From Marinilactibacillus piezotolerans (lineage in GTDB: Bacteria > Bacillota > Bacilli > Lactobacillales > Carnobacteriaceae_A): a DNA stretch of 61,909 nt. Made by a program: the position numbers and the translations under genes. This document shows, piece by piece, positions 9,138-16,936 of this stretch (position 1 is the first letter of the stretch; each line of letters starts with the position of its first letter). The stretch spans positions 1 to 61,909 of the forward strand of contig NZ_FOSJ01000010.1 in NCBI RefSeq assembly GCF_900114235.1, read 5' to 3'. The notes under the pieces were generated by a model that did no database searches, had not been told where the DNA came from, and saw only the letters and a list, made by a program, of their open reading frames with translations.

Positions 9138-9461
9138 ATGGAGTCGGCTGAAATCCAAGAAATTGCATTTAAAATTATATTAGATAGTGGAAACGCACGA
9201 ACACTTGTCCATGAAGGGTTTAAAGCGATGCGTGAAAATAAATTACAAGAAGCAGAAGAGAAGCTGGAAGAAGCAAATGATAGTTTAATAAAAGCTCATA
9301 ATGTACAGACTAAATTGTTGCATGATTATGCTAATGGCACAGAAATTATTATGGACGTAATAATGGTTCATGCACAAGATCATCTAATGACTACAATGAC
9401 TATAAGAGAGGTAGCAATAGAAATGCTTGTGATGTATCAGAAAATGGAGAAGGAGGAATAA
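9138..9461 (+). CDS. PTS lactose/cellobiose-family EIIA
   Basis: Phosphocarrier accepting phosphate from HPr on a histidine and passing it to EIIB. The motif VHAQDHLMT gives the active-site His78, with the conserved second His82. Helical throughout, as expected for the three-helix EIIA-lac fold. At 107 aa it is full length. It starts 13 nt after the activator's stop. It is the only EIIA of this type in the window. Confidence 0.92.
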   Translation: MESAEIQEIAFKIILDSGNARTLVHEGFKAMRENKLQEAEEKLEEANDSLIKAHNVQTKLLHDYANGTEIIMDVIMVHAQDHLMTTMTIREVAIEMLVMYQKMEKEE

Positions 9462-9462
9462 A

Positions 9463-9966
9463 ATGGATTTGAGGAGAAAAACTGCTTTGAAGAACATGCG
9501 GTATAATCGCTTCATATTTCTGAGGTATTCTTTAGCATTATTTTTCTTTACAAACTTAAATTGGTTGATACTTATGCTACCAAGCATAAATATTGCCATA
9601 TTAGTACCTCTATCAATGATTATTAGTGCAATTTTTCCCATACAAGAGTTCTTGAAAGCATACAATAGTAATAAACATCAAATAATGCTTAAAAATACGA
9701 AAATATTCTTTTCTTTACAATTGCTTATAAATTTTTTGTTAATGGGATCCACAATAAATTCTCGTGTATTTAGTACTGTATATCCCTTTTTAAATTTCAA
9801 TTCATATGGTATTACGGGCATATTAGGCGTTTTAATATTAGGATCAATAGTTAGTGCATTTTGTTTAAGAAAAATAAATGCTTTAAGATTTAATAAAGAT
9901 AGTGGATATAAAACGTATGTCAATTTCAAAAATTCATTGAAGGTGAGTGAAACACATGGAAAATGA
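9463..9966 (+). CDS. Small multi-pass membrane protein in PTS operon, unknown function
   Basis: Unrecognised 167-aa protein with about four hydrophobic segments (roughly 20-37, 42-65, 85-100 and 120-140) and basic termini. It is inserted between EIIA and EIIC, beginning 1 nt after the EIIA stop with a GGAGG ribosome site and overlapping the EIIC start by 11 nt. The tight coupling argues that it is expressed and works with the permease or in the same sugar pathway. I see no catalytic motif. Function not assigned. Confidence 0.7.
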   Translation: MDLRRKTALKNMRYNRFIFLRYSLALFFFTNLNWLILMLPSINIAILVPLSMIISAIFPIQEFLKAYNSNKHQIMLKNTKIFFSLQLLINFLLMGSTINSRVFSTVYPFLNFNSYGITGILGVLILGSIVSAFCLRKINALRFNKDSGYKTYVNFKNSLKVSETHGK

Positions 9967-11320
9967 AAATAATAAATTTTTTGATTTGATGGAAAAGTAT
10001 TTAATGGGCCCATTAGGAAAGATAGCTCAACTAAAAGTTGTAAGAGGTATAATGGGTGCTGGTATGGCTACTATTCCATTTACTATAGTAGGATCAATGT
10101 TCTTAGTATTTAATGTACTTCCTTTAACATTTCCATTTTTAGAAAATTTCTTTAACGATACATTTTTTAGGTTTAGTGATTTATATATGCTAGCTAATGC
10201 AACGACAATGGGATTACTTGCATTATATTTCAATGTAAGCCTTGGCTATGAATATGCTCAAATCATTTCCGAAGAAGATGAGTTAGAAATAAGCGGCTTA
10301 AACGGTGCATTACTGTCAATGTTTGCTTTCTTTATGACTATTCCAGAGTTACTATTCGACAACGGTGTAGTGAATCGTGTGACTGAGTTGACAGAAGAAG
10401 TAAATGTAGTAGGTGGCTGGCGGATAGGTGCTGATGGTGTTGAAAGATTAGGAACCACAGGAATATTTGTTGGGATTGTAATGGCAATTATTGCTGTCAA
10501 TTTATATAAATTGTGTGTAGTTAAAAAATTGATTATTAAGCTTCCTGCTGAAGTGCCGGCTGGTGTTTCTAGAGCATTTACAGCGCTGATTCCAGCATTT
10601 TTAGTGGCTTTTGTTGTACTTATTATGAATGGTATTTTAGTAGTTTTCAATACTGATATTTTCCGTATGATTCAAGTTCCGTTTGGATTTGTAACTGAGT
10701 TGACAAACACATGGATTGGAGTCATGGTTATTTATTTCTTGGTCCATGCTTTATGGCTAGTCGGTATACATGGTGCAAACATTATATTTGCATTGATTAC
10801 GCCTATTACACTAGCAAACTTAGCAGCTAATGCAGCAGGAGCAAATATTCCATTAGCAGGAGAATTTAATAACGCTTTTGTAACAGTGGGAGGATCTGGA
10901 GCAACTTTGCTTATGACTTTCTTTATAGCATTTTTAGCTAAATCAAAACAGTTACAAGCAATTGGCAAAGCTGCAATGGTACCTGCTTTATTTAACATTA
11001 ATGAACCATTGATATTTGGTCTTCCGATAATTTATAATCCATTCTTAGCTATACCATTCTTTCTAGCTCCAATGGTAAGTGCTTCAATTGCGTATTTTGC
11101 TATTTCTTTTGAGATTATTAATCCAATAATAGCATTAATGCCTTGGCCTTCTCCAGTTGGTATAGGGGCTTTCATTGGTACTGGCGGGGACTGGTTAGCT
11201 GCGATTGTTGCTTTAGTTGCAGCAGCATCAGCTTTCTTAATTTATTATCCATTTATTAAAATTTATGATAAAAAATTAGTTAGACAAGAACAAGGTGAAG
11301 CATTGCAAGAGCAAGTTTAA
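9956..11320 (+). CDS. PTS cellobiose-family EIIC permease
   Basis: Integral membrane permease of the lactose/cellobiose family, last gene of the LicR-type operon. The family motif NEPLIFGLP (near residue 345) and the distal TGGDWLA are present, with about ten transmembrane segments. The ATG at 9956 is chosen because AGGTGAG lies 8 nt upstream; an in-frame GTG at 9947 lacks spacing. About 454 aa, complete. With EIIB and EIIA in the same operon, this is the one self-sufficient PTS here; cellobiose or a related beta-glucoside is the likely substrate. Confidence 0.9.
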   Translation: MENENNKFFDLMEKYLMGPLGKIAQLKVVRGIMGAGMATIPFTIVGSMFLVFNVLPLTFPFLENFFNDTFFRFSDLYMLANATTMGLLALYFNVSLGYEYAQIISEEDELEISGLNGALLSMFAFFMTIPELLFDNGVVNRVTELTEEVNVVGGWRIGADGVERLGTTGIFVGIVMAIIAVNLYKLCVVKKLIIKLPAEVPAGVSRAFTALIPAFLVAFVVLIMNGILVVFNTDIFRMIQVPFGFVTELTNTWIGVMVIYFLVHALWLVGIHGANIIFALITPITLANLAANAAGANIPLAGEFNNAFVTVGGSGATLLMTFFIAFLAKSKQLQAIGKAAMVPALFNINEPLIFGLPIIYNPFLAIPFFLAPMVSASIAYFAISFEIINPIIALMPWPSPVGIGAFIGTGGDWLAAIVALVAAASAFLIYYPFIKIYDKKLVRQEQGEALQEQV

Positions 11321-11360
11321 ATTCTGCAATTCTTGTTTGAGTAAATCTATACTGTAATAA

Positions 11361-11416
11361 AATACGTTCCTTTAAATCCCTTCAGTAAAGCGGTGATTTA
11401 GGAACGTATTTTTTAT
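11361..11416 (+). terminator. Terminator of the LicR-type PTS operon
   Basis: Long stem: AATACGTTCC (11361-11370) pairs with GGAACGTATT (11401-11410) followed by TTTT, extended inward by AAATC/GATTT. The left-arm sequence AATACGTTCCTAAAT recurs just downstream at 11421. Confidence 0.8.
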
Positions 11417-12117
11417 ACAAAATACGTTCCTAAATATTGTTGCTGAATAAATAACATAAATCTTATTTTAAATTTTTATATGGGAGTTATTACATATCGA
11501 TTCAAGAGAATACTCAAAGCAAAGTAAGTTTTAAAAATCTTATGGATTGTTTCATGATGTTTAGGAACACATTAATAGACTACTAATGGGATCTATTGTC
11601 TAAACTCCAACAGCTTCAACAACAGATCTTCAGGTCCAAGTAATAAACTTACAATACACAGTATATGCATACGATTAAAACAACAAATTTATTAAAGGAG
11701 GCACATACAAAAATCCATCTTGAAGCATCGAAATAGATAGTTGGAGCTCTATAAAACTATTAAAACATCAAGACACTAGAAAGCATAAAAATTCGGTGAT
11801 TCAAATCAATATCCATATGGAAATCGGGAGAGATCGTAGTAGCACAACACGGAACCTATCGGTAAATGAATATTCTCTTGAGACATATAATCTTAAATAA
11901 GTTGATAACATGGTGCAACGACTACAGATTAGCCTAGAACCAAAACTAATACAAGAATTAATTTAGAATAATGTAAAACATAGTGATCCAAAGCTGATAT
12001 TGACAACTATTTTCAACAAATTTCTGGAAAATTTTAAAAACGAGAAATTTTCTCAAAAAATTGTTTTTAAGTTTTTAGAAGAGTATAATTATGATAGATT
12101 AATCGGGAGGTGTTTGC
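11417..12117. other. Intergenic region before the defence island
   Basis: About 700 nt of degraded-looking sequence. It contains an IS256-like transposase remnant at about 11910-12040, and otherwise short broken frames with stops in all phases. GAGAAATTTTCTC at ~12042-12054 is a small palindrome. The GGGAGG ribosome site for the ATPase gene is at 12106-12111. The left edge of the island probably falls here. Confidence 0.45.
11910..12040 (+). pseudogene. IS256-family transposase N-terminal remnant
   Basis: The frame from ATG 11910 reads MVQRLQISLEPKLIQELI, then a TAG (11964-11966), then NNVKHSDPKLILTTIFNKFL. From memory this aligns with the N-terminus of IS256 transposase, notably the ILTTVFNQLMEN stretch. 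Similarity ends at about 12035 and nothing of the catalytic DDE region is present. It is a decayed fragment, consistent with past mobility at the island edge. Alignment is by eye. Confidence 0.5.
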
Positions 12118-13410
12118 GTGTTACACCAATTTACGTTTAAAAATTTCAAATCGTTTAAAGAAGAAGTTACTTTAGATTTGACGGCAACTGCTATAAAAGA
12201 ACATATGGAAGATATTTTTACAGATATTTTTGATGAGAAGGTTTTAACTGTTGCAGCAATATATGGAGCAAATGCTTCAGGAAAAAGTAATGTCTTGGAA
12301 GCATTCCAATATATGAGAATGGTTGTTTTGCATTCTTTTGGAAAAAACGAATTACTGTCAGAACATGCATTTAATAATGTTTCACATTGGTTTGATAGAG
12401 AACAGCCGACTGAATTTGAAGTGATTTTTTCTCATAGAGGCTCAATTTATCAGTACGGATTTTGTATCTTACAGTCTAAAGTTATTGAAGAATATTTATA
12501 TAAAAGAGATGAATCAGTAAAAAAAGAAAAGTTTGAATTGCAGTTTGAGCGATTTCCAGAAAAAATTTCGTTCATTTCTGAATCTTTATCTGAGCTTTCT
12601 TCACCGTTTACAGAATTATTTGATGAACAGACGCTTGTACTTTCTATATTATCTAGTTTAAAAATTGAATTGGCTCGAGATGTTTTTGATTGGTTTAGAC
12701 AATCTAGTGTAATAGATTATGGTAATCCGTTCTTCGAATTTTATCAAAATCGAACTTTTGGTCAAGCATCGAAAATTAATCGAGGACATTGGTTATTAAA
12801 GGCGGTAGAAGATTCTGAATCTAAAAGAAAATTAGAACAATTTATTAAGGCAATTGATGTAGGGATTGAACGTTTTGAAATTGTAGAAACGGAATTGTCT
12901 AATGATATAGAGGATGAAGAAACGCAGAATAAACGTGTGGTCACTGTTCATAATGACCCGCAAACAGGTGATGAAATTAGAACAACCATTTCGATTGAAT
13001 CAAGTGGGACTCAAAAAATGCTGCTGCTGTATAATTATCTTGATGAGGCATTAGAAAATGGATATACGTTATTTATCGATGAATTAGATGCAAAGCTCCA
13101 TCATTTGATTGTACGGTTTATTCTAATCATGTTTCATGATCCAACAAGAAATAAAAAAGGGGCTCAACTCATCTTTACCACCCATGATGTATATTCGTTG
13201 GATAGTGAAAATTTTAGAAGAGATGAAATCTGGTTCGTAGACAAAGCGGATAATAGTGTTTCTGATTTATATTCTTTATATGAATATAAAGATGAATACA
13301 AACGTAAAATTCGTAAAGATGCTAGTTATGCGAAAGACTATATTGCAGGTCGCTACGATTCCATTCCAAGAATTTACCGTGATTGGGAGGAATTAGATGG
13401 GGAAAAATAG
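12118..13410 (+). CDS. AAA-family ATPase, RloA/AbiLi-like
   Basis: ABC/SMC-like ATPase of the AAA15/AAA21 group found in phage-defence pairs. Walker A GANASGKS at residues 50-57, Walker B LFIDELDA with Asp321-Glu322, and an H-loop FTTHD follow the expected order; the N-terminus FKNFKSFKEE is the typical first beta-strand region. At 430 aa it is complete. The next gene, an RloB-like protein, overlaps it by 14 nt, which identifies the pair as RloA-RloB (AbiL-like). The ATPase looks intact while its partner does not, so the system is probably inactive. GTG start with GGGAGG. Confidence 0.8.
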   Translation: MLHQFTFKNFKSFKEEVTLDLTATAIKEHMEDIFTDIFDEKVLTVAAIYGANASGKSNVLEAFQYMRMVVLHSFGKNELLSEHAFNNVSHWFDREQPTEFEVIFSHRGSIYQYGFCILQSKVIEEYLYKRDESVKKEKFELQFERFPEKISFISESLSELSSPFTELFDEQTLVLSILSSLKIELARDVFDWFRQSSVIDYGNPFFEFYQNRTFGQASKINRGHWLLKAVEDSESKRKLEQFIKAIDVGIERFEIVETELSNDIEDEETQNKRVVTVHNDPQTGDEIRTTISIESSGTQKMLLLYNYLDEALENGYTLFIDELDAKLHHLIVRFILIMFHDPTRNKKGAQLIFTTHDVYSLDSENFRRDEIWFVDKADNSVSDLYSLYEYKDEYKRKIRKDASYAKDYIAGRYDSIPRIYRDWEELDGEK

Positions 13411-14074
13411 AAGAGAAGGTAAAAAGAAAAGAAGGTAAAAAGAAAAGAAGGCAAAAACGAACACCAAGTGCTGAGTACTTTTTAATCGCATCAGAAGGTA
13501 AAGAAACTGAAAAGAATTATTTTACTTATCTTAAAAATAAAATTGTAGAAGAAAAACCTTGTCCAATGACAAAATTGACCTTCCGCTTTTTCAAATCGAA
13601 GGGGTTGGGATGATTGGTGAAAGATTAATTGATGAAGCAGAAAAATATTTTAGAAGAACGCCAAGACAGTATAAATACAAATGGCTCGTGTTTGATAAAG
13701 ATGACCTTTCTTCAAATGATTTTCATCGATTGATAGAAATGGCTGAATCTAGAGGTTTTAGAGTGGCGTGGTCTAATGAATGCTTTGAATTATGGCTGGT
13801 TTTGCATTTTGAATTTTTAAATTCTGGTATAACTCGTGATCAATATATTACTAAATTAGATAAGCATCTACAAGACAGAGGATTAGCAACAGGTTATAAA
13901 AAAAGCGACCATGCAGTTTTTGATTTCACTTTTGAATTAACAGAAGTTACTTTAAAAAATGCTGAAAACTTAAATAAGCAACATGGTACAGAAGGAAACC
14001 ATACCCCAAGTAGTTAGAATCCATGTACACGTGTCAATTTACTTGTTGAAGAATTATTTCAGTTAGGTTCATAA
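13397..14074 (+). pseudogene. RloB/AbiLii-like protein, three lesions
   Basis: RloB family: N-terminal basic segment, then the motif LIASEGKETEKNYF, a central VFDKDD and a C-terminal NPxTxVxxLVEEL tail. The coupled ATG at 13397 (GGGAGG 7 nt upstream) runs into TAA at 13436 because a 16-bp unit is tandemly duplicated (13415-13446); deleting one copy restores MGKNRREGKKKRRQKRTP in frame. A second frame change near 13552-13556 is fixed by one extra A in an A-run. An in-frame TAG at 14015-14017 is followed by NPCTRVNLLVEELFQLGS, the expected tail, ending at 14074. The remaining frames (13383-13613 and 13559-14017) are fragments. Confidence 0.75.
13415..13446 (+). repeat. Perfect 16-bp tandem duplication inside rloB-like gene
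   Basis: GAAGGTAAAAAGAAAA occurs at 13415-13430 and again at 13431-13446, followed by a partial third copy (GAAGGC...). Because 16 is not a multiple of 3, two copies shift the frame and create an immediate stop. Repeat number could vary by slippage. Confidence 0.85.
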
Positions 14075-14080
14075 ATACGT

Positions 14081-14120
14081 AGTTAGGCAATTAGGACAAT
14101 TATGTTTTGATTGCCTAACT
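14081..14120. terminator. Hairpin after the rloAB-like pair
   Basis: AGTTAGGCAAT (14081-14091) and ATTGCCTAACT (14110-14120) form an 11-bp perfect stem with an 18-nt loop. There is no T-run, so termination is uncertain. It sits between the rloB remnant and the Wadjet promoter region. Confidence 0.4.
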
Positions 14121-14265
14121 ATTGATAACTGAAGTAAACGTATTCATTATATTTTACACCTTGGCAATCCACTATATCATACAGCAGATAGCTGCCATAA
14201 TTTTGTTTATCCTCTCAATAAACTATGATAAACTTAACGAAACACCTGTTTAAGGAAGTGACACA

Positions 14266-15768
14266 ATGGTCTTGCGAAAAGTTAAAGAAGCGAGTTATTT
14301 AACGGCGGAGAATTACTTTCGGTATCGAGCAATTTTGCGTTTTTTTTATACTCAGCATGAGCGAATGCGGGAATTTATTTTTCCTGGAGAAGTATTTTTA
14401 TCATTAAAAGAAGTTGAAGGGTTTTCAGAATATACAGAAGATCAATTGCAGCTAGATTTGAATCAATTAGTCGAATGGGGGAATTTATCCCCTAAGCAGG
14501 AAATTGGTAGTGCTCGTACCATTGATGAATACAAGAAAAAGCGATTTCGTTATCAGCCAACGCCGTATACGATTGAGTTTGAGCGATTGTTGATGGAGAT
14601 GGAAAATAAAGAAGAATCGTTTGGTGGAGCACTTGAACGAACGCAGTTTGAGCGGTTATATCGGTTGATTCAAGATGTTGAAGAAGTGGTGTTTGGACAA
14701 ACTAAGAAGCAGGATGAAGAAGTAAATCAATTATGGGAAGATGTGCAAACGTATTTCAAACAGATTGTGCAGAATACTTCTGACTATATTGCCTACATAA
14801 ATAGTGAAGCGGTTGAAGAAAGAATGCAGACTGAAGCGTTTTTGCTATATAAGGATCAGTTCACAAAATATTTAAGAGAATTTATTCGTGCTATGCAGTC
14901 GACTTCTGAACAAATCAAGTCCGTTCTAGCTGAGCTGCCAGAAGGTAAGCTGTACCCTTTTTTTGAACAAGTATGGAGACATAAAGCACAAGCTCGTTTG
15001 GAAGAAGTGGATGTAACCAATGAGAGAAGACCGCTTGAAGAATATACTGGCCGCTGGCAATCAATGCAGCAGTGGTTTCGCGGAACGCAGTCATATGGTA
15101 AGAGCGAGGCTGAAATGCTCCTGGACCGAACGTCTGAGTCGATTCGGAAGATTACTCAAGTTGTTCAAAGAATGGGAGAACGTCATCAGAATTTCAGGAG
15201 TCGCCGTGAAGAATATTTATATCTCGCCAATTGGTTTACCCAATTAGAGAATATAGAAGAGGCTCATAAGTTGTTTGCGACTGCTTTTGGAGTGGAACAT
15301 ACGAGACATTATTATCTCCAAAATACTCGTTCAGAAAATCTTTATGAAGAGGAGTGGTCGCATACGCCTCAGATCCATATTACTAAACCCGGTGTTAGAC
15401 AATATCGCGAAAAGACAAAATCTGGAGCGGTTGTGGATCAGACGCTGAAGAGAAAAGCGGCACGCGAAGAATATCTGAAAGAAAAAGCCAACGAGCGAAA
15501 AGCGATTGAACAGTATATTGTCAATCAGTCTATTGAATTAGAAAAGTTAGAGAAAGTGGAGCCTTCTGTTCGACACATCTTTTTGTCTTGGATCGGAAAA
15601 GCAATGGGACAAAAAGATCGTACGATTCAAACGGATCTTGGGATTCGCGTGAAAGTTTTGCTAAAAGATGAAAGAATAATATTGAGATCGTATGATGGCG
15701 ACTTAGAGATGCCAAATGTTACATTCAAAATAGTGGAAGAGAAAGGAAAAAAGGGTCATGGTGCTTGA
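14266..15768 (+). CDS. jetA: Wadjet anti-plasmid system protein JetA (DUF2397/TIGR02677-like)
   Basis: Kleisin-like subunit (MukF-like role) of the Wadjet SMC complex that detects and cleaves circular plasmid DNA. The protein is 500 aa, largely helical, with the family-typical N-terminus around YFRYRAILRFFY and a winged-helix-like segment near 40-80. Identification rests on the N-terminal family look plus order and size of the four overlapping genes (500, 392, 1379, ~432 aa). AAGGAAGTG precedes the ATG. It overlaps jetB by 11 nt. By my recollection the DUF2397-DUF2398-SMC-DUF2399 branch is Wadjet type III; the type number is less certain than the system. Confidence 0.85.
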   Translation: MVLRKVKEASYLTAENYFRYRAILRFFYTQHERMREFIFPGEVFLSLKEVEGFSEYTEDQLQLDLNQLVEWGNLSPKQEIGSARTIDEYKKKRFRYQPTPYTIEFERLLMEMENKEESFGGALERTQFERLYRLIQDVEEVVFGQTKKQDEEVNQLWEDVQTYFKQIVQNTSDYIAYINSEAVEERMQTEAFLLYKDQFTKYLREFIRAMQSTSEQIKSVLAELPEGKLYPFFEQVWRHKAQARLEEVDVTNERRPLEEYTGRWQSMQQWFRGTQSYGKSEAEMLLDRTSESIRKITQVVQRMGERHQNFRSRREEYLYLANWFTQLENIEEAHKLFATAFGVEHTRHYYLQNTRSENLYEEEWSHTPQIHITKPGVRQYREKTKSGAVVDQTLKRKAAREEYLKEKANERKAIEQYIVNQSIELEKLEKVEPSVRHIFLSWIGKAMGQKDRTIQTDLGIRVKVLLKDERIILRSYDGDLEMPNVTFKIVEEKGKKGHGA

Positions 15769-16936
15769 AATCGGATTTAATGCAGAGCAAGAAGAAGCAC
15801 TCATGATACTTTTTGAGCAGTATTGGGTGTTGCGGAAGAAGGATCCTGAGTCTTATAGAGTGATTCGAGAAAATGAAAAAGCGCTGAAGCGCTACATTTC
15901 TGAAAAATTCGGTTATGCTTTTATCATACACAAAGATTTTATCAAATTGGAGAAAGTTCCAGTTGAGCCGAAGACTTGGATGGGGTTACGGGATTTTCAA
16001 GAGCCTAGAGATTATGCGTTGTTTTGCTGCGGTCTGGCTTACATGGAGAATCGATCGATCGAGGATCAGTTTTTGCTTTCCGAATTGACTGAAGCGTTAA
16101 CGGAATTGTTTCCCGGGCTGTTTTCATTAGATTGGACAAATTATCAGCATCGCCTATCACTTGTTCGTGTAATCAAAAAACTAGTTGAACTGGATCTACT
16201 TCAAGAAATCGATAGCGACACTGGTGGTGTGGAAGGATTTGCCCTCACGGATAATCAGGAAGTCTTATTTCAGTCGACGATCTACTCGCGGTACTTTATG
16301 CGGACGCATGCAAGGTCTTTAAAAGAAACACAGTCTATTGAGGAGATTTTGAAAATGGATTGGGAACGAGATCAAGAAGACCAGCGAAGAAAACGGGTCT
16401 ATAGACAATTGCTTTTAGAACCAGTGCTGTACCGTGAAAGTGAAGAGGATTTACTATTTGATTATATTCGGCGCTTTCGCAATCGAGTTAGAGAAGATAT
16501 TGAAACACATACCCCATATGAACTGCAAATCACGAAAAATATGGCAATGCTGACACTGCCGGAACAGAAACAGCAGTTAGAAAGCTTCCCTGATCGTAAA
16601 GCGGTCTCTTCAGTTAGTCTGCATTTCCTTACGATGATTCAGGAAAAGCTGGATCATCGTGAGGTGGACCCTTTTGGTGAGATTCGGCTGACTCAAGCAC
16701 AGTTTGAACAAATGATACAAGAGATGAGAAAAAAATATCAGCATGGCTGGAGCAGTGAATATCGGGAAAAAAGCACGCTCCAGAAAATAGCAGAAGATGT
16801 TTTCAGGCAACTAGACGAGTGGTCCTTTTTGAAAAAAGAAGAACAGACTGGACTGATTGTTTTAAGACCGGCAATGTCGCAAATGATTGGTCAATATCCA
16901 GCTGATTTTGCGAAATCAGTAGAGGAGGAATCGTAG
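15758..16936 (+). CDS. jetB: Wadjet protein JetB (DUF2398/TIGR02678-like)
   Basis: Kite-like (MukE-like) subunit bridging kleisin and SMC in the Wadjet complex. The 392-aa protein has the DUF2398-type N-terminal segment with FGY...IHKDFIKLEKVP and the motif RDYALFCCGLAYME at about 85-98. It overlaps jetA by 11 nt and its last base is the first of the jetC start, so translation of the complex is coupled. Reading frame intact. Confidence 0.85.
   Translation: MVLEIGFNAEQEEALMILFEQYWVLRKKDPESYRVIRENEKALKRYISEKFGYAFIIHKDFIKLEKVPVEPKTWMGLRDFQEPRDYALFCCGLAYMENRSIEDQFLLSELTEALTELFPGLFSLDWTNYQHRLSLVRVIKKLVELDLLQEIDSDTGGVEGFALTDNQEVLFQSTIYSRYFMRTHARSLKETQSIEEILKMDWERDQEDQRRKRVYRQLLLEPVLYRESEEDLLFDYIRRFRNRVREDIETHTPYELQITKNMAMLTLPEQKQQLESFPDRKAVSSVSLHFLTMIQEKLDHREVDPFGEIRLTQAQFEQMIQEMRKKYQHGWSSEYREKSTLQKIAEDVFRQLDEWSFLKKEEQTGLIVLRPAMSQMIGQYPADFAKSVEEES

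Noticed and set aside
10258-10998. Minus-strand open frames inside EIIC genes (also in the adhesin, glpO and jetC)
   Set aside because: They are antisense shadows of well-supported genes, without ribosome sites or recognisable families.
11440-11900. Further transposase or gene remains upstream of the IS256-like stub
   Set aside because: Short broken frames with no convincing match in any phase.
15020-15247. 75-aa frame within jetA on the same strand
   Set aside because: Lies fully inside the intact jetA frame and has no ribosome site.
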